64,000 bases of DNA from an uncultured Eggerthellaceae bacterium (GTDB lineage Bacteria; Actinomycetota; Coriobacteriia; Coriobacteriales; Eggerthellaceae), in the NCBI GenBank assembly GCA_934670115.1, contig CAKUOV010000006.1:13030-77029 (forward strand), in the 5' to 3' direction. The position numbers were made by a program, and so were the translations under genes. Below the pieces are notes generated by a model. It did no database searches and had not been told where the DNA came from. It saw only the letters and a list, made by a program, of their open reading frames with translations. Positions 1 to 9,597 of the stretch are shown one piece after another (within the stretch, counting starts at the first letter, position 1; each line of letters begins with the position of its first letter).

Positions 1-543
1 GAAGATTGCGACAGCAAGGATGGCGTAAATGCCCAGGCAGAAGCGCCATCCGAATAATGCGCCCAGGAATCCAGCACCGAAATTCAGGAAAAATGCTATG
101 AGGCAGGCACCACCATTCAGCATGCCCATGAGTTGGGTCCGCTCTTTCTCTTTGAACAGATGAGCAGTAATGGCGGGAACCATAGGGTACACCAGACCCG
201 CGCCTACGCCTTCTAAAATACGTGTTCCTACCAGGAATTCAGCCGTTGGCGACATAGAGCCCAGGAAACCTCCGGCTATAAAAAGAACAGTGCCTATGAT
301 CATAAGGGTTCTTTTATCGAATCGGCGTGCGAGATGTCCTGCGATGAAAATTACAATCACCATGACGCCAGATGTGACAGAGAAGGAAAAATTAATGAGG
401 GGGGAGTTTTTGAAGGTTTGTGAGATGAGTGCAAGAATCGGCATATACAAAGCTGCCTGGACTTGTCCATCGATGCTGCTCAAGATCAATGCTACGTTTG
501 TTGCAGTACGATGAGGTAGTGCAATGGCTTGTTGATGCTCCAT
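1..543 (-). CDS. MFS transporter, N-terminal part (runs off the window)
   Basis: Reading the minus strand from an ATG at 543 gives 181 codons open to the window edge, so only the N-terminal portion is present. The protein has several hydrophobic segments. The stretch GHLARRFDKRTLMIIG resembles the conserved cytoplasmic loop between helices 2 and 3 of major facilitator transporters, and GTRILEGVGAG resembles the helix 4 motif. AAAGGAG lies about 7 bases before the ATG. Its place beside the regulator and the aromatic-hydroxytransferase-like operon suggests uptake or export of an aromatic substrate or product, but nothing visible identifies the substrate. Confidence 0.85.
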   Translation of the reverse strand, partial: MEHQQAIALPHRTATNVALILSSIDGQVQAALYMPILALISQTFKNSPLINFSFSVTSGVMVIVIFIAGHLARRFDKRTLMIIGTVLFIAGGFLGSMSPTAEFLVGTRILEGVGAGLVYPMVPAITAHLFKEKERTQLMGMLNGGACLIAFFLNFGAGFLGALFGWRFCLGIYAILAVAIF

Positions 544-1101
544 GGGCCACTCCTTTTCTGTTCTTGCTTACGTTGCAGCTTTTGCTTCAGCATGAATGAA
601 ATATAGAAGGTCGTTTAGGGGGCGGGCTATCGCCAAATAGTTGGAAATCTTGGCTAGTACATATTGTTTTAGATTGTTAACAGGGAAAACATCATCTTTT
701 TTCTAATTGAAATCGCTCGACTGTCCTATTGATGTTTCTGAGTTCGAAAGTGCGATTTTTCGAGATTGGAGCGCGCTTGTTTAACATGGTGAAATCTGAG
801 GGGTTGTCGGTTGTTGTCTCGAGTACGCACGGTGCGGGAGGATGTCGGTTTCTTTTCTTCTGGCGTGATAAAATGGGTGTCGCAGGCGGCATGGGCTAGG
901 GTGTTGATGCTGGTGTGCCATCAATAGAGCGATATGGTACGGAGAGAGTTTTGTGGAACTTGCAGATAAGCTGTGGTATTTTATCCTGACGGCGAGGGAT
1001 ATCTTGCGCGGTTTTTCTTGATAAGACGTGTGGCTGATCAGCAAGGGTCTTGGCGACACAAACCAAGCAGCTAAAACAGGGGAGTAACGAGGGAGTGCGG
1101 A
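544..1101. other. Intergenic region between the MFS gene and the LuxR gene
   Basis: About 560 bases separate two divergent genes. I see no convincing coding region; the short open frames on the minus strand have no ribosome binding site or recognisable composition. The stretch must hold both promoters, but I cannot place -35/-10 pairs with confidence. Confidence 0.5.
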
Positions 1102-2607
1102 ATGGCTGAATGCCAAGAAACTGGGAATTCACAAAACGGAATCGATGTTTTTGCTTGCGATCCGAAGGGGTTGCGCCTTGATAGTTTGGGTATGATGCTC
1201 GTCATCTCCTGGTTTGGCGCACTGCTGTGGACGCCGTGTATGGTGCCCCCTTCTTTTGTGTCCTCGTCCGATGACTTCATCATGCATCTTTACCGTCTTA
1301 CGTTTTTGGCGGCTTTCTTTCTGGTGTACCTTGTTGCCAGCCTGCGTCCGCGCTTCGCTTTTACGGTGAAAACACATCCCGTGGTAGTGATTGCCGCAAC
1401 GGTTGTCAGTCCACTGGTCCCAGCCGTATGCCTGTATCAGCCGTTGTCCGAATTGTGCAATGCTGTTTCTGTTCTGCCTTTTGTAATCTGGGCCCTAGAA
1501 GGTGTTTCTGCCAGCGTATTCATGCTTGTTTGGTGTTATGGAATGCAAACGAAAGACGGCAGAACGAATGGCGTGACCAATGTCGTTGCATCCTGTTTCT
1601 TTGCGGGTACAATCTATTTGTTGCTGGCGTTTCTTCAGCGTGAAGCAGCTGTTGCTCTTGTTATGGTCCTTCCTGTTATTGCTTTGTTGGTTTGGTTCTA
1701 TTTAAGGGACGAAGCGATTAATGCGGATTCCGATGTTGAATCTGAAACATCGGGTCTTAGCACGTTGATGGGAAACGGATCGTCTGTCTTCGTTTTTTCA
1801 TACGGACTTGCTATGGGTGCGATTGGCGGTATAGCAACTCAGTTCGACAATGCTACTTACTTTTTCTTAACCTTTGGCGTTTCGTCCATTGCTTCGGGCG
1901 TTGTGTTTGTCTGGCTTTCTAAGGTTGGTATAACGTTGGGGCGAAGGGCTCTCATGCTTTGCTTGCCTCTTATCTCGTTGAGTTTCTTTTTGCTCTCCTT
2001 CTTTGTGGAGGCAATCGAAGTAGCGGTAGTGTTTCTTATTGTTTTCCTTGTTCAAACGTTTAATTCCTTTAATACTGCATATATCGGCGAGGAATCAGTT
2101 GATAGCTCTTTTGGCGCGGAATACAATCTGTTCCTTTCCGAAAAGCGCATATGGGATGCTTTGGGCAGCCTTGTTGGATGGGCGGGGTCTACCGTGGTCG
2201 TCTATTTCTGGCACACCGATATTGCTGGGCATTTGTATTTCGCTTTGTCTTTGGCCGTTACTGCAGCTATGGCTCTTGCTTTTATTAAGACGTACGAAAC
2301 GGGCGATTTCGTTGAAGCCGCAGACGCTGTTGAGGAGGCGAAGCGCGAGGAAAGCAATTCCGCAAATTGGGAAGATGCTTGCGCAATCATTTCGAGCAAA
2401 TATGGCCTATCGCCCCGCGAGTCTGAGATATTCGTGTACTTGTCTAAGGGTCGCAATCGCGGTTTTATTGCGCAAGAGATGTTTTTGTCGCCGAACACAG
2501 TAAGAAGCCATACCTACAACATCTACAACAAAATGGGCATCCACAAGCAGCAACAGCTCATCAGTGAGGTTGAAGAGCAGGTCTTAAATGAGTCTCAGGC
2601 GCAGTAG
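1102..2607 (+). CDS. LuxR-family transcriptional regulator with polytopic membrane domain
   Basis: A 501-residue protein. Residues 1 to about 400 hold roughly ten to twelve hydrophobic segments, followed by a short acidic linker and a C-terminal LuxR/GerE helix-turn-helix (about residues 430-495: YGLSPRESEIFVYLSKGRN, then the recognition-helix region SPNTVRSHTYNIYNKMGI). This architecture, a membrane sensor fused directly to a LuxR DNA-binding domain, is expanded in Eggerthella-type coriobacteria and is often found next to molybdopterin catechol-dehydroxylase-like genes. A purine-rich stretch (GGGAGTAACGAGGGAG) precedes the ATG. It probably senses a ligand at the membrane and controls the operon starting at 2857; that target is inferred from adjacency. 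Confidence 0.88.
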   Translation: MAECQETGNSQNGIDVFACDPKGLRLDSLGMMLVISWFGALLWTPCMVPPSFVSSSDDFIMHLYRLTFLAAFFLVYLVASLRPRFAFTVKTHPVVVIAATVVSPLVPAVCLYQPLSELCNAVSVLPFVIWALEGVSASVFMLVWCYGMQTKDGRTNGVTNVVASCFFAGTIYLLLAFLQREAAVALVMVLPVIALLVWFYLRDEAINADSDVESETSGLSTLMGNGSSVFVFSYGLAMGAIGGIATQFDNATYFFLTFGVSSIASGVVFVWLSKVGITLGRRALMLCLPLISLSFFLLSFFVEAIEVAVVFLIVFLVQTFNSFNTAYIGEESVDSSFGAEYNLFLSEKRIWDALGSLVGWAGSTVVVYFWHTDIAGHLYFALSLAVTAAMALAFIKTYETGDFVEAADAVEEAKREESNSANWEDACAIISSKYGLSPRESEIFVYLSKGRNRGFIAQEMFLSPNTVRSHTYNIYNKMGIHKQQQLISEVEEQVLNESQAQ

Positions 2608-2856
2608 CCCTGTGTCGATTTGTGAGATTCCTGGATCGGATACGAGCTTACCCTCAGGGGAAATTTTAAAATATCTCAATTAAGAATAATATTTATCAGC
2701 TGAAACAGGGTTAATACAAGTTGTCTTAGAGGCAGTTTTTGCGTCTTTGGTACGTTTTGTATCTTTCTCGTCCGCCCTTTTTCCTTGATTATTCAATTGC
2801 GATCATAGCGAGAGCTATGCAAACAATCCCAATTGGAGAAGAAAAGGAGGAGATGG
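2608..2856 (+). promoter_or_regulatory. Regulatory and leader region of the hydroxytransferase-like operon
   Basis: The 249-base gap between the LuxR gene and the first large subunit is AT-rich from 2660 to 2720. It contains an imperfect palindrome around 2672-2684 (CTCAATTAAG core), which is a possible operator. A small perfect stem follows at 2804-2819 (CATAGC, GAGA loop, GCTATG), probably in the mRNA leader. AGGAGG at 2845-2850 sits six bases before ATG 2857. No clear -35/-10 pair could be assigned, as expected if an activator is required. Confidence 0.45.
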
Positions 2857-5800
2857 ATGCCAAGACGTGTTTCTGGCTATATGGCTGATCAGTTTACTTT
2901 TCAGTACATAACCACTGGCGGACGTGTTCTGATTACCGGAGACGCAGAGCTTGAGACCCCGCTTTTGAGCAACGGGGCTTTTTGCTTTGAAGACGTTCCC
3001 GCTGGTGCCTTCGTTGTGTCCATCGTTGATGTCGAAGGATACAATCCGACCAACAAGCTTCTTGATATCGCCGAGACCGATGGAGATATCGAGCTTGGCT
3101 GGTTTAAGGGCAACCCTATTCCTAAATCAATGTGGGGAACCCACAACGATTACGAGGAAGCGGCAAGTGTTGGCGGCCAGTCTTCCGATGATGCTGCTGC
3201 AGAGGCGGCAGAGGCGGCAGAGGCGGCAGCAGAGGCTGCTGCTTCGGAGGACACGCATGAGTCATTCAGCATGCGTGAGGGGCTTAGCAATTACGATTTT
3301 GCCGGCGGCGTGAAGACTTTCTATAAAGGCTTGGGTTTCTGCGGCGGCGGCGTGAACTCTAATACCTGCGAAGTCGATGTAAAAGACGGCCGTATTGTTC
3401 GCACGCGCCCCTTCCGCTACGATCGCTGCTATACGCCAGAGCAGATGAACGCCTGGACCATTAAGGCCAGAGGCAGCGAATACAAAGCATCGATGAAAAG
3501 TCTGATTCCTCCATTCTCCTTGGTTTACAAGAAGCGCGCCTATTCCACCAATCGCATTCTGTATCCGCTGAAGCGCGTCGATTGGGATCCAAACGGCGAA
3601 CGCAACACGCAAAACCGCGGTGAATCGAAATTTGAGCGCATCGGCTGGGATGAAGCGATTGATATTCTTGTGTCGGAAATCCGCCGTATCCACAAGGAGT
3701 ACGGCCCTTATTCGATTTATTGCCAGATTGACGGCCATGGCGAAACCAAGGTTGTCCATGCCGCTCACGGCTGCCAGACCAACCTGCTTGACCTTCTTGG
3801 CGGCTATACGTATCAGGCGCGTCAACCCGACTCCTGGGAAGGATGGCATTGGGGCGCAAAGCACGTTTGGGGTCAAGACCCCTTGGGTCAGGCCGACCAG
3901 TATAATTTGTGGATGGACGTTGCCCAGAATAGCGACATGCTGATGCTTTGGGGCTGCGACATGGAGACCACCACCTGGGGCTGGGAGGGCCAGCAATCCT
4001 CTAAGCTGTGCTACTGGTTCACCGAGCTTGGCATCAAGCAAGTTTACGTTTGCCCTGATTTGAACTATGGAAACCAGGTCCATGCTGACAAGTGGATTCC
4101 CATTCTTCCCAATACCGATGCCGCTTTGCAGCTTGCCATCATCTATACATGGCTTGTTGAAGGGTTGTGGGACAAGAAATACGTTGAAGAGCATTGCTAT
4201 GGCTACGATGTGTTCTTCGATTACGTTCTTGGCAAGGAAGACGGCGTACCGAAGACCCCCAAGTGGGCGGAAGAGAAGTGCGGTGTGCCTTCCCGCCAAA
4301 TCAAAGCACTCGCTCGCACCTGGCATAAAAAGCGCACTTCCATCGGCCACGGAAATGGCGGATCTTTCATTCGTTCAATTTATTCGCACGAGCCTGCTCG
4401 TCTTGAGGTTCTGTGCATGGCCATGCAGGCAATCGGCACGCCGGGCCGCAATGTGATGAAGTTTATTGAATGGCAGATGATGGGCCAAAAGAGCGCTATG
4501 CCTGGTCCTCGCAGTGAACTTATTCCATATCCCGGTGGTGCATATAAGGGTTGGATGATGGGATTGAAGCCGTCGTCCATTCCCAAGACGATGCTCCCTC
4601 AGGCTATAACGGGTGGCTGGACCGAAGAAAACCCCATGCGCTGGTACTCGTTCCCCGATGCGTCGTTCCCCGCTGAACAGCAGTTCTTGAAGTATCAATA
4701 TCCTGTTCCAGGGGCTAAACCTATTCACATGATTTGGTCGGACGCGCCCTGTTGGACTACTTGCTGGAATGGCGGCAACGAAGCGATTGAGGCATATAAG
4801 CACCCTAGCATCGAATTCATCGTGACTGAGCATATTTGGTTTGAGAATGATTGCCGCTATGCCGATTTGCTTCTTCCTGTTAGTACTAAATTCGAGTCTG
4901 CCGACATCAACTGCGATACTTCTTCGGGCGATTTTAATTACATTCTGTATGAAGGCCAGTGCATCGATGCTGTTGGTGAATCTAAGACCGACTACGAGAT
5001 TGCATGCGAGGTAGCTAAGGCGTTTGGCCCCGTCATTTATGAGCAGTTTACGAAGGGCTTGAATATTCAGGACAATATTCGAATTGGATTTGAAACTTCG
5101 GGTTGTCAGGATTACTTGGACTGGGATGAGTTTTTCGAGAAGGGATATTTTGTTATCCCGACAGCAGAGGGATGGGAGGACGATCCGCGTGGCCATCAGC
5201 CCTTTGCAGAGGACCCCATCGCCAACCCAATGCGTACTCCCAACGGCAAAATCAATTTCTATTCCGATGAGTTGGCAAAGCATTTCCCCGATGACCAGGA
5301 GCGTCCGCCTTATCCGAAGTGGGTTGAAAGCGGCATCAATCACCCTGATGAGCGCCGTGGAGGCGAACGTGCAAAGAAGTATCCCTTCCTGATTGTCTCA
5401 AATCATCCGCGCTGGCGTGTTCATGCCGAGCTCGATGACATCACGTGGCTTCGTGAGATTGAGACTTGCAAGATTATTGGTCCAGATGGTTATCGTTATG
5501 AGCCTGTGTGGATTAATCCTTCGGATGCTGAAGATCTCGGAATCAAAACGGGTGACATCATCAAGGTATTCAACGATCGCGGTTGGGTCTTAGGCGGCGC
5601 ATATGTGAGCGAGCGCATTATCAAAGGAGCGGTTTTCCAGGACCACGGCGCTCGTGTTGATGCGATTGTTTCCGGTGTTTCCGATCGCGGTGGAGCAAAC
5701 AATCTGATTGCTCCTTTGGCTACCACTTCCAAAAATGCCGTAGGCGAGGTTACCAGTGGCTTCTTGGTTGGAGTCGAAAAAGTTGATGTATTCGAAATGG

Positions 5801-5874
5801 CCAAAGAGTACCCCGAAGCCTTCCAGCGCGTTTTCGATGATTACGGCGTACTTATTGATAACTGGATTGTATAA
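2857..5874 (+). CDS. Pyrogallol hydroxytransferase-like molybdopterin large subunit with N-terminal beta-domain
   Basis: A 1005-residue DMSO-reductase-family protein related to AthL of Pelobacter acidigallici transhydroxylase (about 875 residues). Start ATG 2857 follows AGGAGG; an upstream in-frame TTG at 2833 overlaps the binding site and is rejected. Residues about 10-90 form an extra carboxypeptidase-regulatory/transthyretin-like beta-domain, joined by an Ala/Glu-rich linker (about 110-137) to the catalytic part. There is no Tat signal and no N-terminal Cys cluster, as in AthL. The GHGETK histidine and the Asp-Ser pair D325-S326 (in QPDSWEG) fit the active-site His144/Asp174/Ser175 (Mo ligand) reported for AthL. 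A weak intergenic hairpin (5895-5902/5933-5940) precedes the next gene. The exact substrate is unknown. Confidence 0.85.
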   Translation: MPRRVSGYMADQFTFQYITTGGRVLITGDAELETPLLSNGAFCFEDVPAGAFVVSIVDVEGYNPTNKLLDIAETDGDIELGWFKGNPIPKSMWGTHNDYEEAASVGGQSSDDAAAEAAEAAEAAAEAAASEDTHESFSMREGLSNYDFAGGVKTFYKGLGFCGGGVNSNTCEVDVKDGRIVRTRPFRYDRCYTPEQMNAWTIKARGSEYKASMKSLIPPFSLVYKKRAYSTNRILYPLKRVDWDPNGERNTQNRGESKFERIGWDEAIDILVSEIRRIHKEYGPYSIYCQIDGHGETKVVHAAHGCQTNLLDLLGGYTYQARQPDSWEGWHWGAKHVWGQDPLGQADQYNLWMDVAQNSDMLMLWGCDMETTTWGWEGQQSSKLCYWFTELGIKQVYVCPDLNYGNQVHADKWIPILPNTDAALQLAIIYTWLVEGLWDKKYVEEHCYGYDVFFDYVLGKEDGVPKTPKWAEEKCGVPSRQIKALARTWHKKRTSIGHGNGGSFIRSIYSHEPARLEVLCMAMQAIGTPGRNVMKFIEWQMMGQKSAMPGPRSELIPYPGGAYKGWMMGLKPSSIPKTMLPQAITGGWTEENPMRWYSFPDASFPAEQQFLKYQYPVPGAKPIHMIWSDAPCWTTCWNGGNEAIEAYKHPSIEFIVTEHIWFENDCRYADLLLPVSTKFESADINCDTSSGDFNYILYEGQCIDAVGESKTDYEIACEVAKAFGPVIYEQFTKGLNIQDNIRIGFETSGCQDYLDWDEFFEKGYFVIPTAEGWEDDPRGHQPFAEDPIANPMRTPNGKINFYSDELAKHFPDDQERPPYPKWVESGINHPDERRGGERAKKYPFLIVSNHPRWRVHAELDDITWLREIETCKIIGPDGYRYEPVWINPSDAEDLGIKTGDIIKVFNDRGWVLGGAYVSERIIKGAVFQDHGARVDAIVSGVSDRGGANNLIAPLATTSKNAVGEVTSGFLVGVEKVDVFEMAKEYPEAFQRVFDDYGVLIDNWIV

Positions 5875-5952
5875 AGCGGATTCATATTGGCTGTGGGGAA
5901 TGTTTGATCTGAACAGGTTGTACGTTCCCCTTCCGAATAAGAGGAGGAGAGA

Positions 5953-8562
5953 ATGGAAGGCGTAGAAACCTATTACAAAACCCTTGGTTTGGGCAGTTTC
6001 GGCATGAGTGCCCTTTCTTCCGAGATCGACGTTAAAGATGGGCGTATCGTCAGAACGCGTGGCATGCATTTTGACAATGCTTATTCCGCAGAAGAGCTTC
6101 GTCCTTGGACCCTTGAGGCTAAGGGCAAGAAATTCAATGCCCTGTTGAAGAACGATATTCCGCCGTTCGCGTTGGTGTACAAGAAGCGTTTGTATTCCGA
6201 TAACCGCATTCTGTATCCGTTAAAGCGCGTTGATTGGGATCCGAATGGAGATCGCCACCCTGAGACGCGCGGTAAAAGCAAGTTTGAGCGCATTACGTGG
6301 GATGAGGCAACTGACATTATTGCCTCGGAGCTTAATCGCTTGAAGGAACAATATGGTTTGTGGTCCGTGCTGTGCCAAGGCGACGGTCACGGTGAGACCA
6401 AGACTGTTCATGCAACCCATGGCTGCCAGATGCGACTCATGTCCATTTTGGGTGGTTTTACCTTCCAGGCTCGTAATCCTGACTCCTGGGAAGGCTGGTA
6501 TTGGGGTGCCAAGCACGTATGGGGTTGCGACCCGGTAGGCGAAGGCGATATCGGTCTGCTTCTTCTTGATATTGCTCAAAATTCCAAGTATTTGCTGCAT
6601 TGGGGTTGCGATGAGGAAACAACGCCATGGGGTTGGCTGGGCCAGCTTCCAAGCCGTTGGTGCTTCTGGCTGACCGATGTTGGCGTCAAGCAGATCTACA
6701 TTTGTCCCGACGTGAACTATGGTGCAGCTTGCCATGCAGACAAATGGATTCCCATTAACCCCAATACCGACGTCGCTCTTCATATGGCTATCGCTTACAC
6801 ATGGATCGTCAATGGATGGTACGACAAAGAGTACGTCGACACGCACTCTGTTGGCTTCGACTGGATCAAGTACTACGTGCTGGGTGGCGAGGACGGCGTA
6901 CCGAAGACGCCTAAGTGGGCAGAGAAAATCTGTGGCGTTCCTTCTCGCCAAATTAAGGCGCTGGCAAAAAATTGGTATGAGCAGGCAACCTCGATCTCTC
7001 ATGTGAATGGCGGCTCTTTGATCCGCTCGCAGTTCTCTGCGGAGCCGGGACGTATGGAAGTCGTGCTCATGGGCATGCAGGGCCTTGGCAAGCTCGGGCG
7101 CAATGTTATCAAGCTGATTGAATGGGGCTTATACGGCCTGCCTTCCCAGTGCCCCAATCCGCGTTCAAGCATGTATATGATGCCTGCGGCGGCTTATCGT
7201 TCTTTGGACTACAACAATCCTGACGTATGGGATATTCGCCAATCGTTTATTCCTAAGACGATGATTCCGAAGGCGATTCTGGGCGATTACACTTTGGATA
7301 ACCCGCTGACTTGGCATGGTACGGGTATTGCTGGGTGGCCGAAAGAAGACCAGTTTGTCCAGTACCAGTATCCCAGCAAGGCGTCTGGCGGTACAAGGAT
7401 CCATGCTATTTGGTCGGACACTCCTTGTTGGTCTACTTGCTGGAATGGTGGCAATTCTCTTGCCGATGCGCTGCATTCGCCCGAAATCGAGTTCGTGCTT
7501 ATCCAGCATCCTTGGCTTGAGAACGACTGCCTCTATGCCGACATCATTCTTCCTATCAACACCAAGTTTGAGGAAAGCGATATTGCTGTTGACTCTTCGA
7601 ATGGCTACACCAATCTTATGATGCTGGAGCCTCAATGTGTTGCTCCGCGTGGCGAATCTAAGTCCGATTATCAAGCCGTTGCCGAAGTTGCTAAGAAGAT
7701 GGGTGTATACGAAGAATTCATCGGCGGGAAAACCGAAGATGAGTGGATTCGCGAGGGATTTGAACAGTCTGGCTGCCAAGAGGTTATTTCCTGGGAAGAG
7801 TTCAAGGAGAAGGGATATTACGCGGCTCCCACCGCCGAAGATTGGGAGAGCGCGCCGCATGGATTCTATCCGTTCTACGAAGATCCAGAGAAGAATCCCC
7901 TGGATACCCCGTCAGGAAAACTTGAGTTTTACTCTACTACGCTCGAGTATCATTTTCCCGATGATAAATCGCGTCCTGCGTACCCTCACTACATCGAGCA
8001 TGATGATCGCTTGTATGAATCCTTGCAGACCGATCGTGCAAAGGATTATCCGTTCCTGATTGTCTCGAATCATCCGCGTTGGCGCGTTCATGCCAACATG
8101 GACGATGTAACTTGGTTCCGTGAGATCGAGACGTGCAAGGTGAAAGGGCCCGATGGGTATCTTTACGAGCCTGTCTGGATTAATCCCATTGATGCCGAAG
8201 CAAAGGGTATCAAATCGGGCGATGTAGTAAGCATTTTCAACGATCGTGGTTGGGTCCTGGGTGGCGCTTACGTGACTGAGCGTATTAAGCCGGGCGTTGT
8301 TTATCAAGACCATGGCGCTCGCCTTGATCCCATTGAGGTTGGCAAGGGTGATCGAGGTGGCGCAAATAACCTGATAGCCCCCACCGAGGTTGCAATGGAG
8401 AATACAAATGCCGAGGTCACGTCTGGCTACCTTGTCGATTTCGAGAAGGTTGATATCGATGAGTTGGCGAAGAAGTACCCCGAAGCGTTTGCACGTAAAT
8501 TTAATGATACTGGTGTAGAAATTTCCAACTGGTTGGTTGACGGCACCAATTGGGACGAATAG
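5953..8562 (+). CDS. Pyrogallol hydroxytransferase-like molybdopterin large subunit (second copy)
   Basis: An 869-residue paralogue of the preceding gene, close in length to AthL and without the N-terminal beta-domain. It begins directly at the catalytic region (GVETYYKTLGLG, equivalent to GVKTFYKGLGFC of the first copy). The proposed active-site residues are kept: H146 in GHGETK, and D177-S178 in NPDSWEG, where the Ser is the expected molybdenum ligand. The C-terminal part carries the molydopterin-dinucleotide-binding barrel (INPIDAEAKGIKSGD). AGGAGGAG precedes the ATG. Only nine bases separate it from the small subunit, so this copy is the likelier direct partner. Predicted to act in the cytoplasm on polyhydroxylated aromatics; substrate inferred from family only. 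Confidence 0.86.
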   Translation: MEGVETYYKTLGLGSFGMSALSSEIDVKDGRIVRTRGMHFDNAYSAEELRPWTLEAKGKKFNALLKNDIPPFALVYKKRLYSDNRILYPLKRVDWDPNGDRHPETRGKSKFERITWDEATDIIASELNRLKEQYGLWSVLCQGDGHGETKTVHATHGCQMRLMSILGGFTFQARNPDSWEGWYWGAKHVWGCDPVGEGDIGLLLLDIAQNSKYLLHWGCDEETTPWGWLGQLPSRWCFWLTDVGVKQIYICPDVNYGAACHADKWIPINPNTDVALHMAIAYTWIVNGWYDKEYVDTHSVGFDWIKYYVLGGEDGVPKTPKWAEKICGVPSRQIKALAKNWYEQATSISHVNGGSLIRSQFSAEPGRMEVVLMGMQGLGKLGRNVIKLIEWGLYGLPSQCPNPRSSMYMMPAAAYRSLDYNNPDVWDIRQSFIPKTMIPKAILGDYTLDNPLTWHGTGIAGWPKEDQFVQYQYPSKASGGTRIHAIWSDTPCWSTCWNGGNSLADALHSPEIEFVLIQHPWLENDCLYADIILPINTKFEESDIAVDSSNGYTNLMMLEPQCVAPRGESKSDYQAVAEVAKKMGVYEEFIGGKTEDEWIREGFEQSGCQEVISWEEFKEKGYYAAPTAEDWESAPHGFYPFYEDPEKNPLDTPSGKLEFYSTTLEYHFPDDKSRPAYPHYIEHDDRLYESLQTDRAKDYPFLIVSNHPRWRVHANMDDVTWFREIETCKVKGPDGYLYEPVWINPIDAEAKGIKSGDVVSIFNDRGWVLGGAYVTERIKPGVVYQDHGARLDPIEVGKGDRGGANNLIAPTEVAMENTNAEVTSGYLVDFEKVDIDELAKKYPEAFARKFNDTGVEISNWLVDGTNWDE

Positions 8563-8571
8563 GAGAAAACA

Positions 8572-9519
8572 ATGAAAGTATTTGTGTTCGATTCATCGGT
8601 CTGCAACGGATGCTACGGCTGCCAGTTGGCTTGCAAGGACGAACATTGGATGAACGAATGGGCGCCTTATGCAAAGCCGCAACCTGACACGGGTCAGTTT
8701 TGGTGCAAGATGCATCAGGTCGATCATGGTCAAGTTCCGAAAGTTCGTGTTGAATATTGGCCTGTGTTTGGTGGTCAGAATCCTGAAATTGCCGAATATG
8801 CCCCCGAGGTGCTTATGGAGCGCGAGGATGGCCTTCAGGTTATCATGCCCGAGAAAGCAGCCGGTCGCAAAGATCTTGCTGAGAAGTTTGAGGGTATCTA
8901 TTGGAACGAGGAACTCCAGATTCCTCAGGGCTGCGATGGCTGCGCACACTTGGTGGATGCTGGGGAGTTGCCGCATTGCGTTGACGTCTGCGCAACTGGT
9001 GCCCTTCGTTTTGGCGAGTATGAAGAATTCGCTGAAGAGCTGGAGGCCAAGGGTTACGAATTTAAGACCGAGTCCGAAGAACGTCTGGGCGGACACGTTT
9101 ACTACATCAATATGCCTCATCTGTTTATTGGCGGCGAGGCTTGGGATCCGGCAGCCGATGAGGTTATCGAAGGCGCAAAGATCACGCTTTCGGGCGATGC
9201 AGATATGACTACTGAATCCGATGAATTCGGTGATTTCTGGTTCCGTAAGCTTGATGCAGGCAAATACGCTTTGACCGTTGAAGCTGAGGGTTTTGTTTCG
9301 GCAGCGAAGGAAATTGTTTTGGAAAAGAGCCTTAATGTCGGCGATTTTCCGTTGGAGCGCACCGCCGATAATCCCTATGTTGAAAAAGTCCTGCAAATCG
9401 ATTTGGATGGCGATGCGCCCGAGGGCATTCCCGATGTTGAGGTCAAAGAGGTTGGCGACGTTACCGCAAACTTCTCTGTTATGTCTCAGGCATCTGAGGA
9501 AGCAAGTCGTATCGGCTAG
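8572..9519 (+). CDS. Pyrogallol hydroxytransferase-like iron-sulfur small subunit
   Basis: A 315-residue AthS-like protein (Pelobacter AthS is about 274). The N-terminal half holds Fe-S ligands: C11, C14, C17 and C21 (VCNGCYGCQLAC), C45 (FWCKM), and a second group in QGCDGCAH and PHCVDVCATGAL. I count nine cysteines, so at least two [4Fe-4S] clusters are supported. The C-terminal part (about residues 180-265) is a beta-rich carboxypeptidase-regulatory-like domain (EFGDFWFRKLDAGKYALTVE), as in AthS. The same domain type is fused to the first large subunit. AGGAG precedes the ATG. One small subunit apparently serves two large subunits. Confidence 0.87.
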   Translation: MKVFVFDSSVCNGCYGCQLACKDEHWMNEWAPYAKPQPDTGQFWCKMHQVDHGQVPKVRVEYWPVFGGQNPEIAEYAPEVLMEREDGLQVIMPEKAAGRKDLAEKFEGIYWNEELQIPQGCDGCAHLVDAGELPHCVDVCATGALRFGEYEEFAEELEAKGYEFKTESEERLGGHVYYINMPHLFIGGEAWDPAADEVIEGAKITLSGDADMTTESDEFGDFWFRKLDAGKYALTVEAEGFVSAAKEIVLEKSLNVGDFPLERTADNPYVEKVLQIDLDGDAPEGIPDVEVKEVGDVTANFSVMSQASEEASRIG

Positions 9520-9535
9520 CTAGATTATTCATTTC

Positions 9536-9557
9536 GGGTGGGCGCTTTCGTCCACCC
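9536..9557 (+). other. Intergenic hairpin without U-tract
   Basis: GGGTGGGCG pairs with CGTCCACCC across a four-base loop (one G-U pair). No T-run follows, so it may be an mRNA stabiliser or attenuator between the small subunit and the URO-D gene rather than a terminator. Confidence 0.4.
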
Positions 9558-9597
9558 ACCGTAATCTCAGAAGAAACTGTTTCGAAGGGATAATCCT

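Noticed and set aside
2833..2856. TTG start of the first large subunit at 2833
   Set aside because: The extra codons include the ribosome binding site AGGAGG itself; ATG 2857 is six bases after it.
3262..4350. 362-codon minus-strand frame opposite the first large subunit
   Set aside because: Antisense shadow with no start signal or domain.
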